This document shows, in pieces, positions 47,625 through 57,122 of a stretch of DNA of 64,000 nt (the first letter of the stretch is position 1; every line of letters starts with the position of its first letter). The position numbers and the translations under genes were made by a program. The notes under the pieces were generated by a model. It was not told the DNA's origin and did not search any database. It saw nothing but the letters and a program-made list of their open reading frames with translations. Origin of the DNA: Bradyrhizobium diazoefficiens (GTDB taxonomy: Bacteria; Pseudomonadota; Alphaproteobacteria; Rhizobiales; Xanthobacteraceae); contig NZ_JAENXS010000002.1 in assembly GCF_016612535.1 (NCBI RefSeq), positions 1,612,001 through 1,676,000 on the forward strand. Direction: 5' to 3'.

Positions 47625-48728
47625 ATGAGAACCAAATCCGCTAAGTCATCCGAGAACCTGCTCGAGGAATTGCAGACCGCCCTCTCCCACGGCACCGTTG
47701 CGCGCCGGGTCGAGACGCTGCGCCGCGTCACCGATCTGTTCATTAACAACGCGGTGGATTATTCCGACGACCATATCCGGGTGTTCGACGACGTCTTCCA
47801 GTGCCTGATCGAGCAGATCGAGGCCTCGGCGAAGGCGCTGCTCGCCGACCGGCTCGCGCCGATCGGAGCCGCGCCGCCCCAGATCATCCGCACGCTCGCA
47901 CTCGACGACGTCATCGAGGTCGCCGGCCCCGTGCTGACGAAGTCGGAACGGCTCGACGAGACCACCCTGATCGAGATCGCGCGCAGCAAGAGCCAGGCCC
48001 ATCTCAAGGCGATCTCGCTGCGGCGGGTGCTGTCGGAAGCCCTGACCGACGTGCTGGTGACACGCGGCAACGAAGACGTGGTGCAGTCGACCGCTGCAAA
48101 CCCGGGCGCGCAGCTCTCCGAGGGCAGCCTCGCCGATCTCGTCACCCGCGCCGAGCGCGACGACGACCTCGCCACCTGCATTGGCCTACGGCCCGACCTG
48201 CCGCGCCATCACTATCTGAAGCTGATCGCCAAGGCCTCCCTGAGAGTGCGCAGGAAGCTGGAGGCCGCCCATCCCGAACTCGCCGACGAAGTGTCGAACG
48301 TGGTCCAGCAGGCGGCGCAGCGGGTCCGTACCGCCGCCATGACCCGGCAGACCGAAATGGCACGCGCGCTGGTGAAGTCACTCCACGACGATGGCCGTCT
48401 CAACGAATTCCAGGTCACGACGTTCGCGGAGCATGGCAAGTTCGACGAGACCAATGCGGGGCTGGCAGCGCTCGCAGGCGTTTCGGTGGAGACCGCCGAG
48501 AACTTGATGATCGAAAGCCGCACCGAGGGCGTGATGATCCTCGCCAAGGTCGCCGGCATGCAATGGTCGAGCGTGCGCGCGATCATCGCGCTGCGCGAAA
48601 AGCTCTCGGGCGGCTCGCAGACCGACATGCTGACGCTGCGCGATACCTACGAAGCCCTGCGCGGCTCGACCGCGCAGCAGGTGCTGCGCTTCCACCGCAT
48701 GCAGCAGGGTGCAATTCCGGCGGCTTAA
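47625..48728 (+). CDS. DUF2336 family protein
   Basis: A 367-residue helical protein with DUF2336 features (SHGTVARRVETLRRVTDLFI; IEIARSKSQAHLKAISLRR; FAEHGKFDETNAGLAALAGV; ILAKVAGMQWSSVRAI). It begins 62 bases after a diguanylate cyclase on the same strand. A link with c-di-GMP is possible but unproven. Its stop overlaps the stop of the convergent anti-sigma gene. The paralogue is at 6178 and the two differ in length and linker. Confidence 0.78.
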   Translation: MRTKSAKSSENLLEELQTALSHGTVARRVETLRRVTDLFINNAVDYSDDHIRVFDDVFQCLIEQIEASAKALLADRLAPIGAAPPQIIRTLALDDVIEVAGPVLTKSERLDETTLIEIARSKSQAHLKAISLRRVLSEALTDVLVTRGNEDVVQSTAANPGAQLSEGSLADLVTRAERDDDLATCIGLRPDLPRHHYLKLIAKASLRVRRKLEAAHPELADEVSNVVQQAAQRVRTAAMTRQTEMARALVKSLHDDGRLNEFQVTTFAEHGKFDETNAGLAALAGVSVETAENLMIESRTEGVMILAKVAGMQWSSVRAIIALREKLSGGSQTDMLTLRDTYEALRGSTAQQVLRFHRMQQGAIPAA

Positions 48729-49363
48729 TACCTCAGGACTCGCGATCCAACGGCCGCGCCGATCGCAGTCACGATCGCGGTCGCGATCGTGTACCAGGTC
48801 GCGACGAACAGCGGCGAGTCGTCGGTGCAGTGCGAGGCGTAGAGCGTCGCCGCAAGCCCGGCCGACAACAGGCCGGCGAGCGCGCCGGCAAGCGCGGGGC
48901 GCGACGGCGCGCCGTGACGCAGGCCGAACAATGCGCCCGCGAGAAGCGGCAGCGACATCGCGGGGATCGCCGACATGCACCACCGCGAGTTCTTGCCGAC
49001 GAGCCGCACCGTCATCGGCATGGCCGGCGCCATCATCGCTTCGCTGCCGATCGCGACCGCCAGCAACCCGACGGGCAGCAGCAGCAGCCAGCCCCAGCCG
49101 CGCATCAAGGCTTCGGGCCGCGACAAATGCAGGCTGATGATGATCGCCGGGATCGCCAGCGACAACGTGACCGCGAACTTCGTGTCGAAGAACGGATTGT
49201 GCATCGCCGTCATTACGTCCGGCCGGATGCCCAGGAACGTGGCGAAGATCAGGATCGAGAACGGCGCCGCCACCAGCAGGCCCATCGTCAGCAAGGCGCC
49301 GACGCGCGGGGCGCGGTGGGTGTTGTCGGCCGCGAGCGTGCGGATGAGTTGGTCGGTATCCAT
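48725..49363 (-). CDS. NrsF-type (DUF1109) anti-sigma factor
   Basis: A 212-residue membrane protein with six helices and no large soluble domain, the layout of NrsF/DUF1109. In Caulobacter NrsF holds back SigF and is relieved by chromate, cadmium and similar stresses through conserved Cys. Two Cys are present here (SRWCMSAIPAM and YASHCTDDSP), as in that model. It starts two bases after the sigma stop. The two stop codons of this gene and the DUF2336 gene overlap. Confidence 0.87.
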   Translation of the reverse strand: MDTDQLIRTLAADNTHRAPRVGALLTMGLLVAAPFSILIFATFLGIRPDVMTAMHNPFFDTKFAVTLSLAIPAIIISLHLSRPEALMRGWGWLLLLPVGLLAVAIGSEAMMAPAMPMTVRLVGKNSRWCMSAIPAMSLPLLAGALFGLRHGAPSRPALAGALAGLLSAGLAATLYASHCTDDSPLFVATWYTIATAIVTAIGAAVGSRVLRY

Positions 49364-49365
49364 GA

Positions 49366-49911
49366 CTAGTAGTCCCGCAGTTTGGCTGTGAGGGCCGCAA
49401 GCCCCCGATGCAGCGCGACCCGCACTGCACCTTCGCTCATCGAGAATTTCGTCGCCGTATCCTTGATCGAGGCGCTGTCGACCGCGATCGACTGCAACAC
49501 GTCGCGTTGACGCTGCGGCAGGGCGCTGAGGTGGCCGGCGACCTCGCCCGCCGATGCCGTCTCCTGCGGCGTCTCGCCGGGCAGCGTTTCGGCGAAATCG
49601 TCGATATTGACGAAGATCCGCCTGCCCCGCCGCCTCAGCGTATCGATCAGCTTGTTGCGCGCGATCGCGAACAGCCAGGGGGCGAAGGGGGCCTCGCTGT
49701 CCCAGGTGTGCCGCTTCAGATGCACCGCCAACAAGATCTCTTGCACGATATCCTCGGCCTGATCGGGAGGCTGCCCGGCCCTCGCCAGGCCGCGCCTCGC
49801 GGCAGCGCGCAGCACCGGCGTGACCGCTTTCAGCAGCCGATGATACGCCGCATCATCGCCTGCCATGGCCGACCGCATCAGGCCGGTCCACTCGTCCTCA
49901 CGTCCGCGCAC
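49366..49911 (-). CDS. ECF sigma factor, SigF-like
   Basis: A 181-residue group IV sigma with region 2 (YHRLLKAVTPVLRAAARR; AEDIVQEILLAVHLKRHTW) and region 4 (LPQRQRDVLQSIAVDSASIK; MSEGAVRVALHRGLAALTAK). GTG at 49911 gives the expected opening RGREDEWTGLMRSAMAGDD; a TTG at 49947 would lengthen it by 12 residues. Directly followed by an NrsF-type anti-sigma, as in the SigF-NrsF system of Caulobacter and bradyrhizobia. Confidence 0.9.
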   Translation of the reverse strand: MRGREDEWTGLMRSAMAGDDAAYHRLLKAVTPVLRAAARRGLARAGQPPDQAEDIVQEILLAVHLKRHTWDSEAPFAPWLFAIARNKLIDTLRRRGRRIFVNIDDFAETLPGETPQETASAGEVAGHLSALPQRQRDVLQSIAVDSASIKDTATKFSMSEGAVRVALHRGLAALTAKLRDY

Positions 49912-50205
49912 GCGCGCTCCTACACGGCAATTCGGCCGCCCTTTCAATTTGTTACGTCGGCACCTCAGAAATCACGAAGTCGTGATCTGCAGCCGAGGGC
50001 CCCAAAGAATCCGATCCGGCCGCAAAAGCCCGGGAGGCTCATAACACCGATCGGTCCGCACTGCACCCGGCGGCGCGGCAGGCGTGGCCGGTTTGCCCCG
50101 GTTTTGCCCGGTGTGGCCCGAAGATTCCCATTTTTTGCCCCGCTGTCGTCATGCGCCGGGGTCTCTGTTCGTTTCCGGGACGGGTGAATTGGGGAGATCG
50201 TCAAC
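49912..50205. other. Intergenic region between divergent sigma and exported-protein genes
   Basis: Just under 300 bases without a convincing gene. The segment TCAATTTGTTACGTCGGC near 49945 may belong to the sigma promoter, and a GGGGAG ribosome site at 50191 serves the gene at 50206. I see nothing else defined. Confidence 0.4.
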
Positions 50206-50868
50206 ATGATGAAAGCCAGCGGGCGCGCGGCATTGGTCGCTCTGACCGGACTATTGCTGCTGTTTGGAGCTTCAGTGCAGGCCGCGCCGAGTTCTGCGGC
50301 AAACACCCGGTCGGACAGCGCCAGCAAACAGGCCGATGCGGTTAAGCCGGGCAAGCAGCGGCGCCACGCGTCTCACCACAGCACCGGCAGCAAGACGGCG
50401 CAGAAATCCGACGACAAGACCGACGCCACACCGCGGGCCGACGAGGTCAAGAACGAGGTCAAGGCCGGCACCGACGTCCCGTCCGCGAGCCAAATGCCGC
50501 CGGAAGTCGCCAATGCCAATGCGCAGCTCGCCGCCGACACGCCGCCTGCGGCCGCAGCCTCCGCGATGACCGGCCGCGCCAGTGACAATGTCCAGGCCGC
50601 GGCCGACAATGCCGCCGCCCCCAATGCCGACAACCAGGTGGTCGCGCCCGACCAGCTCAACGACCTCGATCGCGCCCTGCAACAGGACAACCCGCCGGCG
50701 CAGAAGGCCGTGGTGGCCGCAACCGACGCACAGCCGCGCCCAGCGCCGGTCATGGCCAGCAGCCAGCCGAGTTCGGCCTGGGACCAGAGCTCCCTGATCG
50801 GCAAGATCTTCATCGGCGTCGGCACGCTGCTGACGCTGGCCTCCGCAGCGCGCATGTTTATGGCCTAA
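50206..50868 (+). CDS. Exported Ala-rich protein with C-terminal membrane helix, unknown
   Basis: A 220-residue protein. A signal peptide (ALVALTGLLLLFGASVQA) is followed by about 150 residues of Ala/Asp/Lys-rich low-complexity sequence and a single hydrophobic segment near the end (LIGKIFIGVGTLLTLASAA). A GGGGAG ribosome site stands ten bases before the ATG. No domain is recognised. It is divergent from the SigF-like/NrsF pair and may be a target of that sigma; that is only a guess from position. Confidence 0.7.
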   Translation: MMKASGRAALVALTGLLLLFGASVQAAPSSAANTRSDSASKQADAVKPGKQRRHASHHSTGSKTAQKSDDKTDATPRADEVKNEVKAGTDVPSASQMPPEVANANAQLAADTPPAAAASAMTGRASDNVQAAADNAAAPNADNQVVAPDQLNDLDRALQQDNPPAQKAVVAATDAQPRPAPVMASSQPSSAWDQSSLIGKIFIGVGTLLTLASAARMFMA

Positions 50869-50981
50869 TTCCTGGCCTGAGGAGCCCGTCCGGAACGCAC
50901 GCGCTTGCGCGCTCCGGCCCCCCTTGAAGCCCACCCCGCCAGCGGGCACATTGCCCGCTCAATCAAAAGCGTGGGTGGAGC

Positions 50982-51761
50982 ATGAGCACGTTCGAACACA
51001 TCATCGTCGAAAGCATCGGTGCGGTCGGTATCATCAAGCTGAACCGGCCGAAGATGCTCAACGCGCTCTCCTTCGGCGTCTTCCGCGAGATCGCGGCGGC
51101 CGTGGACGATCTCGAGGCCGATGATGCCATCGGCTGCATCGTCGTGACCGGCAGCGAGAAGGCTTTTGCCGCCGGCGCCGACATCAAGGAGATGCAGCCG
51201 AAGGGCTTCATCGAGATGTTCTCCGAGGATTTTGCCGCGATCGGCGGCGACCGCGTCGCGCGTTGCCGCAAGCCGACCATTGCCGCTGTCGCCGGCTACG
51301 CGCTGGGCGGCGGCTGCGAACTCGCCATGATGTGCGACTTCATCATTGCCGCCGACACCGCCAAATTCGGCCAGCCAGAGATCACGCTCGGCACCATCCC
51401 CGGCATCGGCGGCACCCAGCGCCTGACGCGCGCGATCGGCAAGTCCAAGGCGATGGATCTCTGCCTCACCGGCCGCATGATGGACGCCGCGGAAGCCGAG
51501 CGCTCGGGCCTCGTCAGCCGCATCGTGCCCGCCGACAAGCTGATGGACGAGACGATGGCGGCCGCCGAGAAGATCGCCGCGATGTCACGCCCCGCCGTCG
51601 CCATGGCCAAGGAAGCGGTCAACCGCGCCTTCGAGACCACGCTCGCCGAGGGCATGAGCGTCGAGCGCAATTTGTTCCACTCGACCTTCGCGCTCGAAGA
51701 CCGCTCCGAGGGCATGGCCGCCTTCATCGAGAAGCGCAAGCCGGTGAACAAGAACCGGTAA
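50982..51761 (+). CDS. Enoyl-CoA hydratase
   Basis: A 259-residue crotonase-fold enzyme. The oxyanion-hole segments ([27 protein letters not shown]) and both catalytic Glu (CELAMM and [15 protein letters not shown]) are present. C-terminal segment [20 protein letters not shown] matches short-chain enoyl-CoA hydratases of beta-oxidation. It probably hydrates medium to short trans-2-enoyl-CoA; the exact chain length cannot be read off. It is followed by a long palindromic repeat. Confidence 0.93.
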   Translation: MSTFEHIIVESIGAVGIIKLNRPKMLNALSFGVFREIAAAVDDLEADDAIGCIVVTGSEKAFAAGADIKEMQPKGFIEMFSEDFAAIGGDRVARCRKPTIAAVAGYALGGGCELAMMCDFIIAADTAKFGQPEITLGTIPGIGGTQRLTRAIGKSKAMDLCLTGRMMDAAEAERSGLVSRIVPADKLMDETMAAAEKIAAMSRPAVAMAKEAVNRAFETTLAEGMSVERNLFHSTFALEDRSEGMAAFIEKRKPVNKNR

Positions 51762-51773
51762 GTATTGTATCTT

Positions 51774-51897
51774 GTCGTCCCGGCGAAGGCCGGGACCCAC
51801 CGCGGAATCTTCCGGTAGCAGACGGTCGTAGTACCGAACGACGAGTCTTCGCCAACTACTCTCTGAGGTTATGGGTCCCGGCCTTCGCCGGGACGAC
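51774..51897. repeat. Long inverted repeat, GTCGTCCCGGCGAAGGCC family
   Basis: 26-bp arms, perfect inverse copies (51774-51799 and 51872-51897), enclose a 72-base spacer. The arm sequence contains the 19-bp arm of the palindrome at 29939. It is placed between convergent genes and ends eight bases before the stop of the acetyl-CoA hydrolase gene. Confidence 0.9.
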
Positions 51898-51904
51898 AGT
51901 GGAG

Positions 51905-53767
51905 CTAGGCGCCACTGCAGCGCGCCAAAGCCGCGCTGACCAGCGCGCGACAAAAGCGCTCCGGCCACGTTTTTGGTCGATCGAGGCCGAGACGCGCGAG
52001 ACACGCCTCGTCATCCGTATCAGGCTTTCGACGCAATCCCTCCCAAAGCAGGCCCGCCAGCGCACGCGGCGAATGTTGCGCACCTTGCAGGATCTCGAGC
52101 GCCGGGATGAGGCGCTGCTCCACCTCGGTGAAATCGCAGCCGAATGGAAACGACGGCAACAGCCCGGCGTCGCGCGCGGGCTTGAGCGCTGCCGCGATCC
52201 GCTCGCGATGGTTTTCGCGGTGGGCCGCCGGGACCTCGTAGCCTCGCGGCAGCTTGCCTGCCTCCTTGGCGACCCGCGCCAGCTCGTCCTGGAAGCGGGA
52301 GTCAGCGATCGCGAGCATCGCCGCAATCACCTCGGCATCCGACTTTCCTCTGAGATCGGCAACGCCGTATTCGGTGACAAAGACATCGCGCAGATGCCGT
52401 GGGATGGTCTCGTGCCCGTAGTGCCAAAGAATGTTGGATTTCAGCGCGCGTCCGGCTTGTCGCGTCGCTTCGAGCGTCAAGACCGACCGCGCGCCCTCGA
52501 GCGCGAAGGCCTGCGCCACGAAATTGTACTGTCCGCCGACACCGCTCACGACCTGGCCATCGTCGAGGCCGTCGGAGACTGCCGCTCCCAGCAGCGTCGC
52601 CATCATCGTGTTGTTGATGAAGCGTGCGCCAATGCGGGCGCGACGCTTCCGCTCCTCATCGCCGTAGAGTTCGTTGGTAAACGACACCGGCATCATCTGG
52701 ATGCGCCCGATCTGATCCGGCGGCATCTCGCGCAGCGCGCGATAGAAGGATTTCGGACCGAGAAAGAAGGCGCCGTGCAGCACCACGCCGTCGACGGCGC
52801 GCTTGAGAATGCCGGCGTCGATCAGGCCGATGAAGGCCTCGGTCACCATCTCGCTGACGCCATAGAGGCCGGCCTCGAAGGCATGGGCTTCCCGTGCGAC
52901 GGCCGGTCGTGCCGGCGACAGCCGAATGACGACGTCATGAAACGCTGCGCTGTCGCGATGGCGCAGGATCAGGCCCTGTGCGAGCGCATCGCCGATCTGC
53001 CCGATGCCGATCTGAAGCGTGCCGCCATCGCGCACCACGGATGCCGCGTTCAGGCCGATGGCGTATTTGGTATCGGAGATCGGCTCCGACGGCGGCGCGA
53101 ACAGGGGAAAGTCGGTCGTCGTGCTGTCCAGCACGGCGCTGAACGCCTCGGCCGCAAGATCGCCCGGGCCCGGCATGAACGGCAGCTCGGAATTGACCTG
53201 CGCGATCAGCTTGAACGATGCGCGTCCGGCGCCGCGCTCGCGCAGTACATCCAGCGTCGTGTCGGTGTTGCAGGACAGGCTGTAGCGCGGCACGCCGTCG
53301 ACGACGCGCTTGGCGACCAGCTGTGTCACCACGTTCATCCCGCGGGCCAGCAAATAGCTTGCGGCGTGGGTGTAGTTGGCCGAGATGTAGTTCTGCTGCG
53401 CGGCCGGCACGTGCAGCCAGCGTCCGGCAAGAAAGAAGAATTCGACCACGTTGATGTTGGACGGCAGCCGATTTTCGCGCAGCGCGTCGGCGTAAGCCAG
53501 ATCGGGATACCCCCCGAACAGGCGGTCGATCACCGGCGTGATGAACCGGCGTTCGATCAGGACCTTCGGCTTCGGCTTTTCCAATGTCAGCGCCGACAGC
53601 AATGTCAGCTTGATGTAAGGATCGGCGCAGGCGCGCGCGTAGAGGGCGTTGACGACGTGGTTGGCCTTGCCGAGGCCGAGCGGCAGACCGACCACCAGAT
53701 CGGGTCCGACGTCGCGAATGATCTCCTCCGCGAGCGCATCGGGATCGGCGAAGAATTTCGGCATCAT
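51905..53767 (-). CDS. Acetyl-CoA hydrolase/transferase family protein
   Basis: A 620-residue member of the acetyl-CoA hydrolase/4-hydroxybutyrate CoA-transferase fold. Recognisable segments: DLVVGLPLGLGKANHVVNAL, GIGQIGDALAQGLILR, and the C-terminal GGQYNFVAQAFALEGARSV with FVTEYGVADLRGKSDAEVI. These enzymes move CoA between acyl groups or release acetate. This version is longer than the 500-residue Cat1 type, with an extended C-terminus. An upstream reading to 53857 is possible, but the ATG-ATG at 53767 gives the natural start. It converges with enoyl-CoA hydratase. Confidence 0.85.
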   Translation of the reverse strand: MMPKFFADPDALAEEIIRDVGPDLVVGLPLGLGKANHVVNALYARACADPYIKLTLLSALTLEKPKPKVLIERRFITPVIDRLFGGYPDLAYADALRENRLPSNINVVEFFFLAGRWLHVPAAQQNYISANYTHAASYLLARGMNVVTQLVAKRVVDGVPRYSLSCNTDTTLDVLRERGAGRASFKLIAQVNSELPFMPGPGDLAAEAFSAVLDSTTTDFPLFAPPSEPISDTKYAIGLNAASVVRDGGTLQIGIGQIGDALAQGLILRHRDSAAFHDVVIRLSPARPAVAREAHAFEAGLYGVSEMVTEAFIGLIDAGILKRAVDGVVLHGAFFLGPKSFYRALREMPPDQIGRIQMMPVSFTNELYGDEERKRRARIGARFINNTMMATLLGAAVSDGLDDGQVVSGVGGQYNFVAQAFALEGARSVLTLEATRQAGRALKSNILWHYGHETIPRHLRDVFVTEYGVADLRGKSDAEVIAAMLAIADSRFQDELARVAKEAGKLPRGYEVPAAHRENHRERIAAALKPARDAGLLPSFPFGCDFTEVEQRLIPALEILQGAQHSPRALAGLLWEGLRRKPDTDDEACLARLGLDRPKTWPERFCRALVSAALARCSGA

Positions 53768-53960
53768 CCGTGAGACCCGGACCGCGTGACAAGCACCTGA
53801 CGAGAATCCTATAGCGCATTTGCGGTGTGACGCACCTGCAACAGGCACGGAATACATGGGGGTTTTCCCCGCGGCAGTTTGCCTGCGGGACCCGCGCTGG
53901 TTAAACAGTTAAGAGAGCCGCCGTCGGCGGGGGCGGACAGCCGGGATTTTGCGGGATTAC

Positions 53961-55391
53961 ATGATTGGGCGTGCCGCCAGAGCTGGTCGCGTGATGACGC
54001 GGCGTCGATCGGGCGTGGGTCCTGTCCTGGCGACATGGACCGCGCTGGGACTCTGTTGCGCCCTGCCCGCGACGGCATGGGCGGAAGCCCTGCCGGAGGC
54101 GCTGGTCAAGGCCTACCAGACCAATCCGCAAATCAACGCCGAGCGCGCAAGGCAGCGCGCCACCGACGAGAACGTGCCACAGGCGCTCGCCGGCTATCGG
54201 CCGCAGATCGTGGCGAGCCTCAGCGCCGGCCTGCAAGCGGTGCGCAACCTGCTTCCGGACAACACCATCCAGACCGCGAGGCTGAAGCCCTGGACCATCG
54301 GGGTCACAGTGTCGCAGACCCTGTTCAACGGCTTCCGGACCGCCAACAGCGTACGGGTTGCGGAGCTCCAGGTGCAGTCCGGACGCGAGGCATTGCGCAA
54401 TGTCGGCCAAGGCGTGCTGCTCGATGCGGTCACCGCCTACACCAACGTGCTCGCCAACCAGTCACTGGTCGAGGCGCAACGCTCCAACGTCGCCTTCCTG
54501 CGCGAGACGCTCTCCATCACCCAGCGCCGCCTCAATGCCGGCGACGTCACCCCGACCGATACCGCCCAGGCCGAGGCGCGCCTCAGCCGCGGCCTTGCCG
54601 ATCTCAACGCCGCCGAAGTCGCACTCGCCATAAGCCAGGCGACCTATGCGCAAGTGATCGGCAATTCACCCGCACAGCTTCGCCCCGCCGAGGTCGTCGA
54701 TCGCTATCTGCCGAAGAGCCGCGAGGATTCGATAACGATGGCGATCCGCGAGCATCCGGCAGTGATGGCCGCGGGCTTCGACGTCGACATCGCCTCGACC
54801 AATATCCGCGTCGCCGAAGGTGCGCTGCTGCCGAGCGCCAGCCTCCAGGGCAGCATCAGCCGCAGCCGCGACAACGACCCATCGCTCAGCACCTTCGCCA
54901 CCGACCAGGCCTCGATCGTCGCCAACGTCACGGCGCCGATCTACGACGGCGGCCAGGCCGCCTCACAGACCCGGCAGGCCAAGGAAGTCACCGCGCAGAG
55001 CCGGCTCGTGCTCGATCAGGTGCGCAACCAGGCGCGCACCGCGGCAGTCAGCGCCTGGGTCGCCAACGAGGGCGCCAAGATCGCGGTCTCGGCCTCGGAG
55101 TCCGAGGTGAAGGCTGCGACCGTCGCGCTCCAGGGCGTGCAGCGCGAGGCCGCCGGCGGACAGCGCACGACGGTTGACGTCCTCAACTCGCAGGCCGATC
55201 TGATCCAGGCCAGGGCCCGTTTGATCGGCGCGTTGCGTGACCGCGTCATCGCCTCCTACACGCTGCTGAGCGCCGTCGGCCACCTCGACGTCAAGACGCT
55301 GAGCCTGAACACGCCCGACTATCTGCCCGAGGTGCACTATCATCAGGTCCGCGATGCCTGGCATGGCCTGCGCACGCCGTCGGGGCAGTAG
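53961..55391 (+). CDS. tolC: TolC-family outer-membrane channel of type I secretion
   Basis: A 476-residue outer-membrane protein. The signal peptide ends near ATAWA. The body has the two structural repeats of TolC (ALPEALVKAYQTNPQINAER; TIGVTVSQTLFNGFRTANSV; later TAPIYDGGQAASQTRQAKEV and QREAAGGQRTTVDVLNSQAD). It forms a trimeric tunnel for type I secretion or efflux. No ABC or adaptor gene adjoins it, so it probably serves several partners, possibly including the RND pump 2.4 kb downstream. Starts at 53961 and 53994 are both reasonable. Confidence 0.93.
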   Translation: MIGRAARAGRVMTRRRSGVGPVLATWTALGLCCALPATAWAEALPEALVKAYQTNPQINAERARQRATDENVPQALAGYRPQIVASLSAGLQAVRNLLPDNTIQTARLKPWTIGVTVSQTLFNGFRTANSVRVAELQVQSGREALRNVGQGVLLDAVTAYTNVLANQSLVEAQRSNVAFLRETLSITQRRLNAGDVTPTDTAQAEARLSRGLADLNAAEVALAISQATYAQVIGNSPAQLRPAEVVDRYLPKSREDSITMAIREHPAVMAAGFDVDIASTNIRVAEGALLPSASLQGSISRSRDNDPSLSTFATDQASIVANVTAPIYDGGQAASQTRQAKEVTAQSRLVLDQVRNQARTAAVSAWVANEGAKIAVSASESEVKAATVALQGVQREAAGGQRTTVDVLNSQADLIQARARLIGALRDRVIASYTLLSAVGHLDVKTLSLNTPDYLPEVHYHQVRDAWHGLRTPSGQ

Positions 55392-55415
55392 TTTCAAATC
55401 TTCGGGCCGGTGCGC

Positions 55416-56015
55416 ATGAAGAGCCTTCGCATTCATCTGATGGGCGCGTCAGGCTCCGGCGTGACGACGCTCGGTCGTACGCTCGCCGACCGGCTGGCGC
55501 TGCCGCATCACGACACCGACGATTATTTCTGGCTGCCGACGGCGCCGCCTTACCAGACGACGCGCCCCGCCGCAGATCGTCTGCGCCTAATGCGCGAGAT
55601 GTTCCTGCCGCGCCTCGATTGGGTGCTGAGCGGAACCGTCACCGGCTGGGGCGACGAACTTGTCTCGTATTTCGACCTCGTCGTCTTCGTGACCACGCCG
55701 CGCGAGCTGCGCTTGAGGCGCCTGCGTGCCCGCGAGACTGCGCATTTCGGTGCCGATGCTGTCGCGCCCGGGGGCTGGCGTCATGAGGAAACGGCGTCGT
55801 TCGTTGAATGGGCCTCGCACTACGAAGCTGGTGATCGCGAAGGCCGCAGTCTCGCAAAAGATGAGGCATGGCTCGCGGGCCTGCCCTGCCCGGTTGTTCG
55901 TGTCGACGGCGCAGCCGGTCGCGCAGCTCGTCGAACAGCTATGCAGCGACGTGACGCGGCTGCCGGGCTGATGTGCTATCGTCCCGCGGCTTTCTCGCCG
56001 CCGGAGCAGCCATGA
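55416..56015 (+). CDS. P-loop kinase-like protein with probable C-terminal frameshift
   Basis: A 199-residue protein with an adenylate-kinase-like P-loop (HLMGASGSGVTTLGRTLAD) and lid (TTPRELRLRRLRARETAHFG). From about base 55905 the +1 frame reads QPVAQLVEQLCSDVTRLPG then a stop at 55971, which looks like the normal C-terminus of this family. The present frame instead reads Arg/Ala-rich sequence to 56015. A one-base indel near 55900-55915 is likely, natural or a sequencing error. The start at 55416 (MKSLRIHLMG) is preferred over GTG at 55410. Substrate unknown. Confidence 0.72.
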   Translation: MKSLRIHLMGASGSGVTTLGRTLADRLALPHHDTDDYFWLPTAPPYQTTRPAADRLRLMREMFLPRLDWVLSGTVTGWGDELVSYFDLVVFVTTPRELRLRRLRARETAHFGADAVAPGGWRHEETASFVEWASHYEAGDREGRSLAKDEAWLAGLPCPVVRVDGAAGRAARRTAMQRRDAAAGLMCYRPAAFSPPEQP

Positions 56016-56923
56016 CCGACCAAGTCCACGCGCGCGCAGAGCAACCCGCGACGCCGATCAATTTCGACGTGCCGGCGCACGCCTGCGACTGTCACACCCA
56101 TATCCACGGCGAAGTCGAAAAATTTCCGTTCTTCGCGGGGCGCGTCTATACGCCGGGACCGGCAAGCCCCGAAGAGATGGCGGCACTGCACAAGGCGCTG
56201 CATATCGACCGCGTGGTGATCGTCACGCCGAGCGTCTACGGCACCGACAATTCCTCCAGCCTGTTCGGCATGAAGGCCCGGGGCGCAACCGCGCGCGGAG
56301 TGGCCGTGATCGACGACGAGACCACGGAGGCCCAGCTCGACGCGATGCAAGTGGACGGCTTTCGCGGCATCCGCATCAATCTCGCGACCGACGGCATCAA
56401 CGATCCCGACGTCGGCCGCACCCGTTTCACTGTCGCCGTCGAGCGCATGAAGGCGCGCGGCTGGCACGTGCAGCTCTACACCACGCTGGCGATGATCTCC
56501 GCGATCAGGGATCTTGTGCTGGCCGCACCGGTGCCTGCGGTGTTCGACCACTTTGGCGGGCTGGAGGCCTCGCTCGGATTGGAGCAGCCGGGATTTTCCG
56601 ACCTCATCGCGCTGGTCAAATCCGGCAAGGCTTATGTGAAGATTTCGGGCGCCTACCGCTCGTCCAAGCTCGCGCCCGAGTATCAGGACATGGCGCCCTA
56701 TGCGCGTGCATTGATCGCCGCGAACGCGGATCGCATCGTCTGGGGGACCGACTGGCCGCACCCGGATTCGGCGCAAGTCCAGGGCCGCAAAGCCACTGAT
56801 ATCGCACCGTTCCACCCGATCGACGACGGCCGGCTGCTCAACCAGCTTCCACTGTGGGCGCCCGATGCGGACATGCGCAAGAAGATCCTGGTCGACAATC
56901 CGGCACGACTCTACGGCTTCTGA
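56012..56923 (+). CDS. Amidohydrolase-family protein, LigI-like
   Basis: A 303-residue TIM-barrel hydrolase. Metal or substrate residues are in ACDCHTHIHG (His-x-His on strand 1), VFDHFGGL (strand 5 His) and WGTDWPHPD (strand 8 Asp). It resembles 2-pyrone-4,6-dicarboxylate lactonase and related TIM-barrel hydrolases for aromatic and sugar lactones. The substrate cannot be told. The ATG at 56012 overlaps the preceding stop (ATGA); a GTG at 55973 is the alternative. Confidence 0.85.
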   Translation: MTDQVHARAEQPATPINFDVPAHACDCHTHIHGEVEKFPFFAGRVYTPGPASPEEMAALHKALHIDRVVIVTPSVYGTDNSSSLFGMKARGATARGVAVIDDETTEAQLDAMQVDGFRGIRINLATDGINDPDVGRTRFTVAVERMKARGWHVQLYTTLAMISAIRDLVLAAPVPAVFDHFGGLEASLGLEQPGFSDLIALVKSGKAYVKISGAYRSSKLAPEYQDMAPYARALIAANADRIVWGTDWPHPDSAQVQGRKATDIAPFHPIDDGRLLNQLPLWAPDADMRKKILVDNPARLYGF

Positions 56924-57122
56924 GTCGCCACAAATCCGATTAGGTTCAAACAAGATGCGATGCGGTTCCAAGTTGAGCGATGGAACTGTTGTCGCGAGAG
57001 CACAACGGCACTGACTCACACGATCGTGTTTGCATTCTCGTTTGCTTCTCACCCATCCGGTTGACGCGCATCCTCGATTTCACCGGTACGCACGAGCAGA
57101 TTTCATTTGTTCGTGCGGATAC

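Noticed and set aside
51263..53773. An 836-codon frame on the plus strand
   Set aside because: It is antisense to the acetyl-CoA hydrolase gene and Arg/His-rich, as is usual for high-GC shadow frames.
53901..53920. TTAA-N4-TTAA before the TolC gene as a CtrA site
   Set aside because: The spacing is four bases where CtrA needs seven.
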